DNA of 35,237 bases. Source: an uncultured Bacteroides sp. GTDB lineage: Bacteria; Bacteroidota; Bacteroidia; Bacteroidales; Bacteroidaceae. The notes beneath the pieces were generated by a model. That model did no database searches, was not told the DNA's origin, and was given only the letters and a program-made list of their open reading frames with translations. A program made the position numbers and the translations under genes. Every line of letters starts with the position of its first letter. Within the stretch, counting starts at the first letter, position 1. The stretch is taken from positions 1-35,237 of the forward strand of contig NZ_CANRPM010000030.1 of assembly GCF_947632445.1 (NCBI RefSeq). The letters run 5' to 3'. This document shows positions 7,503 through 16,133 of the stretch, piece by piece.

Positions 7503-10433
7503 TTATAATTTTAGTTTAAATGAAATTCCATAATTAAAGGGAGCAATCAGGCTTGAGTCAAACAATGACATTTCGTTTCCTGTCTGCGCATTTTTTATTT
7601 TTTGCTTGCTGTAGAAAAAGTTATTTGCAAAGAATGAGACCGTGAGGTATTTGCCTATTTCTTTTGATACATTAAGATTGGCAGAGAAATAAGGTGCATA
7701 ACTCTGTTTCTTGAATATATACCCATAACTGCTCTTAACGGCAAGTTTTGTCAACTCATTGTATAAGTCCTTGTCGTGATCGCAGGCCCACAACAGTTTC
7801 TCCATGAACGGGACTTTAGTTTCCATGTCATCGCGCGACACATAATACAATGGATAAGTCACCGCATAATTGTTGCCATCATAAATGTCTTTATCGGTGG
7901 CGGACGGCAGATAATCTCCTCTATTGTCGATTACATAACTTCTTGTTCCGTCACCATACTCACTCAGATTCCGGCGGGTATTCATGAATGTACCTTCAAA
8001 ACGCAACGAGAAAATCATTCTCAACTTAGGAATATGTGTGATAAAAGTCATATTTGTGTTCAGCCGTCTGCTTTCGAAGCCATTATAATTGCCTGTTCCA
8101 CCGACATAATATCCGATATACTTGTAGGGCTGGCCGTCTGAACTTGTAAGGTCTACTCCGGATGGCACAACGACTTCATCCACACCCTTGTATCTGTAAT
8201 ACTTCCCGTCTATTCGCACCGAAGTGTTTACAGACCTGATCTTGTCAAAATCCAATACCCATTCCAATCCCATCCTTGAAGATGAAGAGCCGTTTATACT
8301 CATACTTACAGACTGAAAGTCCTTTACGACCTTGTAATCCGCTTCCTGAGAGGGGAGCATTCCGGTCTTGTCGGACACGGTGACAACACCCGTATTGCGA
8401 TCAATGGTATAAATCCTGTCAGGAGAAGGAATCGGACACGCCTCCAATGCACTTTGGCCTGTGAGCTTATAATCGAACGGAGAATAAAACCTTGTATGGG
8501 AATACGGATTCATCATGCTGTTATAATAGAAAGACAATGAGATTCTTACCCCTTTCAACTTTATATCTGCTCCCAATTCACGCATTATGCTGTATTGCCA
8601 CTTCAATGATGAGTTATATACGGGAGTGACAGGGTGAGTGTGGTAAGCATAATAGGTGGTTCCGTCGGCCATTGTTCCGGGGGCAAATGCCAGCCTGTCC
8701 ACATACGTTTCTTTGGGGTACAGTATCTCAAACGAAGGAAGTTTTACGGCCTTGCCCCATCCCATTCTGAAAGTCGCACCTCTGAAGAAGCCGGTATCGG
8801 TATTGCCGAAAGAATATTTTGCACTGATCCTGGGGGACAGGCTCGAAGCAGTTCCGTACGCCGAACCGGATATTATTGTCATATCATTTCTCAGACCTGC
8901 TTTCAGGTTCAGAGTGGAGTTTCTGAATGCGAAGTTTAAATCCTCCTCTATATATGAAGCCCAGTTGTTCATAAACGGCAGCTCATCGTACCTGTACTCC
9001 CTCCAACTTGGGGCGACAGACATATCCGTATAGTATTCTCCCCTTCCTAAATTCCCGTCGGACTTCAACTCGGAGCCCAACAACAGATTACCGGTCAGAT
9101 TTCCCGTTTTATGTGTCCATCGGGCTTTTATGTAAACCGAATAATTTATCGGACGGTTATCATTGTAAGTAGTGACATACCAGTATCCCACCGGCAAAAG
9201 AATGATTGGCGACGAAGGATTGTCCTCATACTTGGAAGCGACGAAATATCCTTCTTCTGTGGTATGCAGAGCCGGCATGGCAGACGATGCGGACTTGTTT
9301 GCCTTCACTTCTGACGTCTTGTCCGAATAGGAGAAACTCATTCCCCACCTCAGATTTGAAAGCCGGTTGGAATTTATCATATAGTTGAAAGCCATACTGC
9401 CCCACAAGGCATTGTCTCTTTCCTTGGTATACGTTTCCTTGAATGCGTCAGGGTCTGATTCCGAGTTCAATCCGCCCACATTACCATTCAGACTGAAGTC
9501 CATGGAAAGGCTCCGTCCCGACGGATAATTAACCGCATTGGAATACTTAAGTCCAAAAGCATTTCTTATATACGAAGTAAACGGAGATGCGATATCAGAA
9601 ACGGAACGTACCCGTTCGTATGACAGATTGACTATTCCTCTTTTTCCTCCAAGATCAATCCCCTTGCTCAGTGAATATGACTGTGTATTGGGGCGTACAG
9701 AGATATTTGCCCAAAGAGGGCTTTTACCTTTTTGGGTTATTATCCTGACGACGCCGTTTGTCAAGTCGCCATATTCTACGGAAGGAACTCCGGTAATGAC
9801 ATCTATTCTTTCCACATTGTTATTACCCACATTCCTCAAATCTGTTCCACCGGTAGACGTTGTTGCATTACCGGAAAGTCTGACTCCATCCATTTCGACA
9901 ACAGTTCCAAAATCCGGATTCCCCATCTCCGGGGTTTCACCTCTTAACGTAACGGTCTGTCCTGATGAAGTCAGGGTTTTATATTTGTTTGTCTGTTCGC
10001 CCGGCAACAGACTTAAGGCATCTGTCACGCTTACACTTTGCAAATGGTCCAATGCTGTCCTGTTCAGAGTATAAGCAGTGGCTGCATCATTTGCCTTTCT
10101 CTCAGCCGTAACGGTCACCTCATCCAAAGCCAGAGATGTTTCAGAAAGATAAAAAAGCACGTCTATATTATTCCTGAGATATATTTTTTTCTTTTTCTCC
10201 GTATAGCCCAGACATCTGATGATAATTTCATAATTACCATTAGACAGATTATTTATAAGAAAACTCCCATTTGCATCTGTCAAAGTGCCTATACCTGTAC
10301 CCTCAATCCATACGGTTGCAAATTCTATAGCCTTTTTAGATTTTATATCAAGTACCTTACCTGATATATTGTATGAAAATCCCATGAAAGGAGTGATTAA
10401 GAACACTGATATTGACAATAATTTAGCTCTCAT
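7503..10433 (-). CDS. TonB-dependent outer membrane receptor with carboxypeptidase-regulatory-like domain
   Basis: A 976-residue receptor. It has a signal peptide (about residues 1-21), an N-terminal carboxypeptidase-regulatory-like domain (about 22-100: ISGKVLDIKSKKAIEFATVW, TDANGSFLINNLSNGNYEI), a TonB-box-like LDEVTVTA (103-110), then a plug (about 115-235, including VVEMDGVRLSGN, NNVERIDVITGVPSVEYGDL and NGVVRIITQKG). A 22-stranded barrel follows and ends in GISFKLKL. The plug type and length fit a metal, heme or siderophore-type receptor better than the SusC glycan group, because the long SusC signature is absent. It is the first gene of an eight-gene operon and has its own promoter. The substrate is not known. 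Confidence in the family is high. Confidence 0.9.
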   Translation of the reverse strand: MRAKLLSISVFLITPFMGFSYNISGKVLDIKSKKAIEFATVWIEGTGIGTLTDANGSFLINNLSNGNYEIIIRCLGYTEKKKKIYLRNNIDVLFYLSETSLALDEVTVTAERKANDAATAYTLNRTALDHLQSVSVTDALSLLPGEQTNKYKTLTSSGQTVTLRGETPEMGNPDFGTVVEMDGVRLSGNATTSTGGTDLRNVGNNNVERIDVITGVPSVEYGDLTNGVVRIITQKGKSPLWANISVRPNTQSYSLSKGIDLGGKRGIVNLSYERVRSVSDIASPFTSYIRNAFGLKYSNAVNYPSGRSLSMDFSLNGNVGGLNSESDPDAFKETYTKERDNALWGSMAFNYMINSNRLSNLRWGMSFSYSDKTSEVKANKSASSAMPALHTTEEGYFVASKYEDNPSSPIILLPVGYWYVTTYNDNRPINYSVYIKARWTHKTGNLTGNLLLGSELKSDGNLGRGEYYTDMSVAPSWREYRYDELPFMNNWASYIEEDLNFAFRNSTLNLKAGLRNDMTIISGSAYGTASSLSPRISAKYSFGNTDTGFFRGATFRMGWGKAVKLPSFEILYPKETYVDRLAFAPGTMADGTTYYAYHTHPVTPVYNSSLKWQYSIMRELGADIKLKGVRISLSFYYNSMMNPYSHTRFYSPFDYKLTGQSALEACPIPSPDRIYTIDRNTGVVTVSDKTGMLPSQEADYKVVKDFQSVSMSINGSSSSRMGLEWVLDFDKIRSVNTSVRIDGKYYRYKGVDEVVVPSGVDLTSSDGQPYKYIGYYVGGTGNYNGFESRRLNTNMTFITHIPKLRMIFSLRFEGTFMNTRRNLSEYGDGTRSYVIDNRGDYLPSATDKDIYDGNNYAVTYPLYYVSRDDMETKVPFMEKLLWACDHDKDLYNELTKLAVKSSYGYIFKKQSYAPYFSANLNVSKEIGKYLTVSFFANNFFYSKQKIKNAQTGNEMSLFDSSLIAPFNYGISFKLKL

Positions 10434-10454
10434 AAAATGCCTTTAATTTTTTCT

Positions 10455-10488
10455 GTGCAAAATTATTGCAGTGCAAAAATGTGAGCAA
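10455..10488 (-). promoter_or_regulatory. Bacteroidetes-type promoter of the receptor operon with an overlapping direct repeat
   Basis: Reading the minus strand, TTG (10488-10486) is followed after 20 bp by TAATTTTG (10465-10458), a full match to the Bacteroidetes -7 consensus TAnnTTTG, 24 bp before the ATG. The octamer TTTTGCAC occurs twice here, at 10478-10471 and 10462-10455, 16 bp apart, overlapping the promoter. This spacing would place two protein-binding sites about one and a half helical turns apart. It could be an operator for the receptor operon. The regulator is unknown. Confidence 0.55.
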
Positions 10489-11110
10489 TACCTAAAAATG
10501 GGTATTTTGTTTCTGGACTTTAAAGTCTCCTTTGGGGAAGTTTTATTAACTAATACCTCAAAGAATAGTTTACTGATATGCTTCCTGCCTGTTTTTCTTA
10601 AGCAGTTCTTCTATATCTGATTCTCTATATAGAATTCACAAGTGATTATCACAAAAGAGAAAAAGTGAAGATGGATGAAATGCACTTTTGCGAATATAGG
10701 AAAGAAGTTGGAAAACTCTCGGAGTTTTCGGAAAGATTCTTAAGAAAGTTTTGGAAAAAACCGAGAGCTTCGGCGGAGCTTCTTAAGAGTTTTGCCTTAC
10801 ACTCTCTTTTTCTTTTTTTTCGCGGAAACTTCTGGAGTAAAAAAGGATAAGAATAATCCTAATCCCAGCCTTGCTCATATGGTCAGGATTAATCTCTGTG
10901 ACTTTATTCTGAGAACATAGCGATAATCGTTTAAAGGTTATAATTCAGCACTATAAATTTGATATATTTATTGCTATGTACCTACTAATCCAATGAGTAA
11001 ATTAATCCTTATTTCGAACTCACCTTAAAGTATCATTCGTATAAGTCGTCAAAACTGGTTGCAAACAAATAATTTAAAGCTGTTGAAAACTTGTTTATGG
11101 ATTTTAGTAA
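10489..11110. other. Long divergent intergenic region without a recognisable gene
   Basis: Apart from the flanking promoters I find no convincing gene here. Its notable parts are a palindrome-rich segment at 10711-10820, described separately, and a 15-base sequence at 11014-11028 (TCGAACTCACCTTAA) that differs by one base from the terminal repeat of the IS982-like elements elsewhere in the window. A 61-codon frame at 10665-10850 is low-complexity (runs of Phe, Lys and Arg) and overlaps the palindromes, so I do not call it. mraZ, which commonly precedes rsmH, is not detectable in any frame. Confidence 0.6.
10711..10820 (+). terminator. Nested inverted repeats followed by T-rich run, attenuator-like
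   Basis: GAAAACTC (10711-10718) and GAGTTTTC (10722-10729) form an 8-bp stem with a 3-base loop. AAAACTCT (10712-10719) can instead pair with AGAGTTTT (10786-10793), enclosing a shorter CTCTCGG/CCGAGAG pairing (10716-10722 with 10761-10767). GAGCTTC is repeated at 10765-10771 and 10776-10782. The last arm is followed by a C/T-rich run (about 10801-10820) on the plus strand. Mutually exclusive stems ahead of a T run resemble an attenuator or terminator lying about 350 bp before rsmH. It could equally be a dispersed palindromic repeat. Confidence 0.35.
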
Positions 11111-11115
11111 AATCC

Positions 11116-11148
11116 TTGCCCGTAATTGTAGAGAAATGCGTACTTTTA
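11116..11148 (+). promoter_or_regulatory. Possible promoter of the dcw cluster
   Basis: TACTTTTA (11141-11148) matches seven of eight positions of the Bacteroidetes -7 element TAnnTTTG and lies 26 bp before the rsmH start. A TTG at 11116-11118 is 22 bp upstream of it, slightly longer than the usual 19-21 bp spacing. No better candidate is seen in the 120 bp before rsmH. Weak support. Confidence 0.3.
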
Positions 11149-11174
11149 CAACCGTTTATACAACTAAGGTGTAA

Positions 11175-12089
11175 ATGGCAGCAGAAGAAGCGACTTACCA
11201 TATTCCCGTGTTGCTGAAGCCCAGTGTGGACGGCATGGATATCCACCCGGACGGCACGTACATCGACGTGACTTTCGGCGGTGGCGGACACTCGCGTGAA
11301 ATCCTGTCCCGATTGGGCGATGGAGGACGCCTGCTGAGCTTCGATCAGGACGAGGATGCCGAACGTAACATTATAGACGACCCACACTTTACCTTTGTAC
11401 GCAGCAACTTCCGCTACTTGAACAACTTTCTGCGCTACTATGGTGTAAAGCAGGTGGACGCCGTCTTGGCCGACTTAGGTGTGTCGTCCCATCACTTCGA
11501 CGACAGCGAACGGGGTTTCTCCTTCCGCTTCGATGGCCAGTTGGACATGCGCATGAATAAACGGGCAGGCCTGACGGCGGCCGATGTGGTGAACACTTAC
11601 GACGAGGAGCGCATAGCAGACATATTCTATCTTTACGGCGAATTGAAGAATAGTCGCAAACTGGCCGCCCTGCTGGTGAAAGCGCGTGCGGTGCAAAAAA
11701 TCATCACTATCGGCGACTTCTTAGACATCGTGAAGCCCTTCTTCGGCCGTGAACGTGAGAAAAAGGAGTTGCCCAAGGTGTTTCAGGCCCTGCGCATCGA
11801 GGTGAACCAAGAGATGGAGGCCCTGAAAGAAATGCTTTATGCCGCTACCGAGGCTTTGCGGCCGGGCGGGCGGCTGGTGGTTATCACCTATCATTCGCTG
11901 GAGGATCGCATGGTGAAGAACATCATGAAGACGGGCAATGTAGAGGGCAAAACGGAGAGAGATTTCTACGGCAACGTGCAAACGCCTTTCCGGCCGGTAA
12001 ACAACAAAGTCATCATACCTGCTGATGAGGAGATAGCCCGCAACCCCCGTTCACGCAGTGCCAAACTGAGAATAGCAGAAAAACGATGA
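11175..12089 (+). CDS. rsmH: 16S rRNA (cytosine-1402-N4)-methyltransferase
   Basis: A 304-residue protein with the RsmH (MraW) hallmarks: YHIPVLLKPSVDGM at the N-terminus, the SAM-binding glycine loop DVTFGGGGHSREIL, DAVLADLGVSSHHFDDSERG, QALRIEVNQEMEAL, and the late GGRLVVITYHSLEDRMVK. It methylates N4 of C1402 in the ribosomal P site of 16S rRNA. The length is typical of Bacteroidales homologues. The first codon ATG follows a short AAGG-like sequence. It is the first gene of the dcw cluster here and is followed after 18 bp by ftsL. The usual upstream neighbour mraZ, a repressor of this operon in other bacteria, is absent. Confidence 0.95.
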   Translation: MAAEEATYHIPVLLKPSVDGMDIHPDGTYIDVTFGGGGHSREILSRLGDGGRLLSFDQDEDAERNIIDDPHFTFVRSNFRYLNNFLRYYGVKQVDAVLADLGVSSHHFDDSERGFSFRFDGQLDMRMNKRAGLTAADVVNTYDEERIADIFYLYGELKNSRKLAALLVKARAVQKIITIGDFLDIVKPFFGREREKKELPKVFQALRIEVNQEMEALKEMLYAATEALRPGGRLVVITYHSLEDRMVKNIMKTGNVEGKTERDFYGNVQTPFRPVNNKVIIPADEEIARNPRSRSAKLRIAEKR

Positions 12090-12107
12090 GATAAAGGAAC
12101 TATTGCA

Positions 12108-12464
12108 ATGGAAACGATACAAGAAAACGTCGCTCAGCCGGGAAAGAAGAAAAGCAAGCATGCTTCCTGGAAAAGTATTGTGGGAGGAGATATCTTAGCT
12201 ACGGACTTTTTCCGCCGTCAGACCAAACTGCTGGTACTGGTTATGGTGCTTATCATTTTCTACATCCACAACCGCTATGCTTGCCAACAGCAGATGATTG
12301 AGATTGATCGACTGAAGAAGGAACTGACTGACATCAAGTACAATGCCTTGACCCGCAGTTCCGAACTGATGGAACGTAGCCGTCAATCGCGTATCGAGGA
12401 GTACATCTCCACCCGCGAAAGCGACTTGCAGACAGCGACTAATCCTCCTTATCTGATAAAGTAA
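12108..12464 (+). CDS. ftsL: FtsL-like cell division protein
   Basis: A 118-residue bitopic protein: a cytoplasmic basic N-terminus of about 45 residues (KKKSKHASWKSIVGGD), one transmembrane helix (LLVLVMVLIIFYIHNRYA, about 41-60), and a periplasmic coiled-coil segment (QQQMIEIDRLKKELTDIKYN) of about 55 residues. The conserved LKYNALTRSSEL-type segment following the heptads is typical of the Bacteroidetes FtsL-like family. In the divisome FtsL bridges FtsQ/FtsB and the FtsW-FtsI synthase. Position between rsmH and ftsI supports the call, since FtsL sequences alone diverge widely. Confidence 0.85.
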   Translation: METIQENVAQPGKKKSKHASWKSIVGGDILATDFFRRQTKLLVLVMVLIIFYIHNRYACQQQMIEIDRLKKELTDIKYNALTRSSELMERSRQSRIEEYISTRESDLQTATNPPYLIK

Positions 12465-12487
12465 AACCACAATCCGCAACGATAGTC

Positions 12488-14614
12488 ATGGCTGTAAACA
12501 AGAAAAATATTATGACTCGCTACTTCTTCGTCGTGCTGTTGATGTCGCTGATGGGGATAGCGGTGGTAGGCAAGGCCTGTCTTATCATGTTTGCCGAGCA
12601 GGGCTACTGGAAAGATGTAGCCGACCGTTTTGTACGTGAGGGCGTACCTGTCAAGCCCAACCGGGGCAATATTCTTTCGGCCGACGGTAAGCTGATGGCC
12701 AGTTCCCTGCCCGAATACCGCATCTACATGGATTTCAAGGCTGGCGGATACCAGAAGGACACTATGCTGATGAACCATCTGACAGAAATTTGCGAGGGTC
12801 TTCACAAAATCTTTCCTGATCGGAGTGCTGCTCAGTTTAAGGCCCACTTGCTGAAGGGTCGTAAGGAGGGAAGCCGCAACTACTTGATTTATCCCAAGCG
12901 CATCTCCTACATCCAGTATAAAGAGGCGAAGCGCTTGCCTGTATTCAACTTGAACAAATATAGAGGCGGCTTTCACGAGTTAGCTTATAACCAGCGTAAG
13001 AAACCATTTGGCTCGCTGGCTGCACGTACACTGGGCGACCTATATGCCGACACGGCTCAAGGGGCTAAGAACGGCATCGAACTGGCCTTCGACTCCCTAC
13101 TGAAAGGTAAGGAAGGAATCACTCACCGCCAGAAGGTGATGAACAAGTTTTTGAATATCGTGGATCGTCCGCCTGTAGATGGTTGCGACATCATTACTAC
13201 CATTAATGTAGATATGCAGGATATCTGTGAAAAGGCATTAGTGGACAAACTGAAAGAACTGGAAGCCGTATCGGGCGTAGCCATTCTGATGGATGTACCC
13301 ACAGGAGACGTAAAGGCCATTGTCAATATGACACGCGGACAGGACGGTAACTATTATGAGATGCGCAACCTGGCTATCAGCAACCTGCAAGAACCGGGTT
13401 CTACCTTCAAGACCGCTTCCATTATGGTGGCACTGGAAGATGGGAAAATCACGCCAGATTACATTGTCGATACCGGTAACGGCATCAAGAAAATGTATGG
13501 CCAGGCTATGCGTGACCACAACTGGCATCGCGGAGGTTATGGGGCTATCGACGTGAACCGTATCATGGAGGTGTCCTCTAATATCGGTGTGTCAAGCATC
13601 ATTGACAAGTATTATAAGAACGACCCGCAAAAGTTTGTGGACGGTTTGAAGCGTATGAGTATTGACCAGCCGCTGCACTTGCAAATTCCAGGCGAAGGCA
13701 CGCCTAACATCAAAGGACCTAAAGAAAAATATTTTGCCAAGACTACCTTGCCGTGGATGAGTATAGGCTACGAGGTGCAGTTGCCGCCCATTAATATTCT
13801 GACCTTTTACAATGCCATCGCTAACAACGGTACTATGGTTCGTCCACGTTTCGTGACCAAGGCTGTAAAAGACGGCGATACGGTAGAGGAATTCCCTGTC
13901 GAGATTATCAATGAGAAGATATGCTCGGATCATACTTTGGAGCAGATACGCACTATCCTACGCAACGTTGTAAGTCATGGATTAGCCAAACCAGCAGGAA
14001 GCGACCAGTTTAACGTGTCGGGAAAGACGGGTACGGCGCAGATTTCGCAGGGAGCGGGAGGCTACAAGAGTGGCGTGCGCAACCATCTGGTCAGCTTTTG
14101 CGGTTACTTTCCCTCGGAGCAGCCCCGCTACAGCTGCATCGTCTCCATTCAAATCAACAAAGGTATTGCCTCGGGTGGTGGAATGGCAGGAAGTGTTTTC
14201 GGCAAGATTGCAGAACGTGTCTATGCCAAGAACCTCCATTTCGACCTGAGCAATGCTGTAGACAGTACGACCAACGTTATTCCAGAAGTTAAGGCTGGCA
14301 ATATGAATGAAACGGTTTGGGTGCTGGAAGACCTGAAAGTACCGGTACAGAAAGATTTTAAGCTATCGGATAGTAAGACTACTTGGGGGCATGCACAACA
14401 GTCACCCAACGCGGTTATCTTGCAGACAGGAGAAGATAAATCAGGATTGGTGCCGAACGTGATAGGGATGGGAGCCAAAGATGCCGTCTACTTGCTGGAA
14501 AGCAAAGGGCTGGCTGTACAGCTCTACGGTATCGGAAAGGTAAGGAGCCAATCCATAGCAGGAGGCAACAGGCTGGTGAAAGGACAGACCGTCACCCTCC
14601 AACTAAGACAATAA
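12488..14614 (+). CDS. ftsI: Penicillin-binding protein, FtsI-type transpeptidase with PASTA domain
   Basis: A 708-residue class B penicillin-binding protein with one N-terminal membrane anchor (YFFVVLLMSLMGIAVVGKA). The dimerisation domain starts at VKPNRGNILSADGKLMASSL. Transpeptidase motifs are S305-T-F-K (nucleophile Ser and Lys), S363-S-N and K513-T-G. The C-terminus (about 649-708) is a single PASTA domain (VPNVIGMGAKDAVYLLESKG, then VRSQSIAGG and GQTVTLQLRQ). It cross-links septal peptidoglycan as the partner of FtsW. PASTA on the division transpeptidase is normal in Bacteroidetes. It sits 23 bp after ftsL and 18 bp before murE. Confidence 0.95.
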   Translation: MAVNKKNIMTRYFFVVLLMSLMGIAVVGKACLIMFAEQGYWKDVADRFVREGVPVKPNRGNILSADGKLMASSLPEYRIYMDFKAGGYQKDTMLMNHLTEICEGLHKIFPDRSAAQFKAHLLKGRKEGSRNYLIYPKRISYIQYKEAKRLPVFNLNKYRGGFHELAYNQRKKPFGSLAARTLGDLYADTAQGAKNGIELAFDSLLKGKEGITHRQKVMNKFLNIVDRPPVDGCDIITTINVDMQDICEKALVDKLKELEAVSGVAILMDVPTGDVKAIVNMTRGQDGNYYEMRNLAISNLQEPGSTFKTASIMVALEDGKITPDYIVDTGNGIKKMYGQAMRDHNWHRGGYGAIDVNRIMEVSSNIGVSSIIDKYYKNDPQKFVDGLKRMSIDQPLHLQIPGEGTPNIKGPKEKYFAKTTLPWMSIGYEVQLPPINILTFYNAIANNGTMVRPRFVTKAVKDGDTVEEFPVEIINEKICSDHTLEQIRTILRNVVSHGLAKPAGSDQFNVSGKTGTAQISQGAGGYKSGVRNHLVSFCGYFPSEQPRYSCIVSIQINKGIASGGGMAGSVFGKIAERVYAKNLHFDLSNAVDSTTNVIPEVKAGNMNETVWVLEDLKVPVQKDFKLSDSKTTWGHAQQSPNAVILQTGEDKSGLVPNVIGMGAKDAVYLLESKGLAVQLYGIGKVRSQSIAGGNRLVKGQTVTLQLRQ

Positions 14615-14632
14615 ACGAATGAAAACATTTTA

Positions 14633-16093
14633 ATGAATGACATGAAACTGAACGAACTTTTGAAAGTTATACAACCGGTAGAAGTCGCCGGAAGTACAGA
14701 CATTGAAATAACCGGAGTGAACATCGACTCGCGTTTGGTGAGAGCCGGACACCTTTTCATGGCAATGCGCGGTACGCAGACTGACGGACACTCCTACATA
14801 CCTTCGGCAATTAACAAAGGGGCAGTTGCCATTCTTTGCGAAGAAATGCCGGAGCAGACAACTCCTGGCGTAACGTATATTCGGGTGAAGGACAGCGAGG
14901 ATGCGGTTGGCAAGCTGGCAACCTCTTTCTATGGTGACCCGACTTCCAAGATGGAGCTGGTTGGGGTGACAGGTACAAATGGGAAGACAACCATTGCCAC
15001 CTTATTATATAATGTATTCCGCTACTTTGGTTATAAGGTTGGTTTGATTTCTACCGTATGCAATTACATTGATGACCAACCGGTGCTCACCGACCACACA
15101 ACTCCCGATCCCATCACATTGAACTGCCTGTTGGGACAGATGGCCGATGCCGGCTGCAAGTATGCCTTTATGGAAGTCAGTTCGCATTCCATTGACCAGA
15201 AACGTATCAACGGTTTGCGTTTTGCCGGAGGCATTTTCACCAACCTGACGCGCGACCATCTGGATTATCATAAGACGGTGGAAAACTACTTGAAAGCCAA
15301 GAAGAAGTTCTTCGACGACATGCCTAAGAATGCCTTCAGTCTGACTAATCTGGACGACAAGAACGGACTGGTGATGACACAAAACACTCGTTCGCACGTA
15401 TATACTTACTCTTTGCGCAGCTTAAGCGACTTCAAAGGACGTGTATTGGAGTCGCATTTCGAAGGCATGTTGCTCGATTTCAACAATCACGAAGTGGCCG
15501 TTCAGTTTATTGGACGCTTCAACGCATCCAATCTGCTGGCCGTATTCGGTGCCGCCGTATTGTTGGGAAAAAAGGAAGAGGACGTGTTGGTGGCACTGAG
15601 CACTCTGCATCCGGTAGCTGGACGTTTCGATGCTGTTCGTTCACCGGATAAAGGTTTTACCGCCATCGTGGACTATGCTCATACACCCGATGCGTTGGTT
15701 AATGTACTGAATGCCATTCACGGTGTAATGGAAAGAAAAGGTAAGGTCATCACCGTAGTAGGAGCTGGTGGGAACCGTGACAAAGGTAAACGCCCTATCA
15801 TGGCCAAAGAAGCCGTCCGCTTGAGCGACCGTGTTATCATAACGAGCGATAATCCCCGTTTCGAAGAGCCTCAGGACATCATCAACGACATGCTGGCCGG
15901 ACTCGACAAGGAAGACATGCAGAAGACACTCAGCATTGTGGACCGCCGCGAAGCAATCAAAACTGCCTGTATGTTGGCACAGTCCGGCGATGTTGTATTG
16001 GTAGCCGGTAAGGGACATGAGAACTATCAGGAAATAAAGGGCGTGAAACATCATTTCGATGATAAAGAAGAACTCCAGAAGATCATGAACTGA
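14633..16093 (+). CDS. murE: UDP-N-acetylmuramoyl-tripeptide synthetase MurE (meso-diaminopimelate type)
   Basis: A 486-residue Mur ligase. It has the ATP loop TGTNGKTT (113-120), the carbamoylated-Lys region with a HTTPDPITL motif and [12 protein letters not shown], and the C-terminal D406-N-P-R motif ([14 protein letters not shown]), which selects meso-diaminopimelate rather than lysine. It adds the third amino acid to UDP-MurNAc-L-Ala-D-Glu in the cytoplasm. An alternative start at the in-frame ATG at 14642 (MKLNELLK) would remove only three residues and aligns better with the usual N-terminus. Located between ftsI and mraY. Confidence 0.95.
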   Translation: MNDMKLNELLKVIQPVEVAGSTDIEITGVNIDSRLVRAGHLFMAMRGTQTDGHSYIPSAINKGAVAILCEEMPEQTTPGVTYIRVKDSEDAVGKLATSFYGDPTSKMELVGVTGTNGKTTIATLLYNVFRYFGYKVGLISTVCNYIDDQPVLTDHTTPDPITLNCLLGQMADAGCKYAFMEVSSHSIDQKRINGLRFAGGIFTNLTRDHLDYHKTVENYLKAKKKFFDDMPKNAFSLTNLDDKNGLVMTQNTRSHVYTYSLRSLSDFKGRVLESHFEGMLLDFNNHEVAVQFIGRFNASNLLAVFGAAVLLGKKEEDVLVALSTLHPVAGRFDAVRSPDKGFTAIVDYAHTPDALVNVLNAIHGVMERKGKVITVVGAGGNRDKGKRPIMAKEAVRLSDRVIITSDNPRFEEPQDIINDMLAGLDKEDMQKTLSIVDRREAIKTACMLAQSGDVVLVAGKGHENYQEIKGVKHHFDDKEELQKIMN

Positions 16094-16133
16094 AGAATGA
16101 TTGTTAATTGTACATTGTAAATTATTCATTGCC

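Noticed and set aside
9538..10074. 178-codon plus-strand frame
   Set aside because: It is antisense to the plug and barrel-start region of the TonB receptor, with no recognisable domain and no ribosome binding site. It is a shadow of the receptor gene.
10665..10850. 61-codon plus-strand frame in the divergent spacer
   Set aside because: Low-complexity Phe/Lys/Arg composition and overlap with nested palindromes and a T-rich run; no conserved features. Explained better as a structured non-coding segment.
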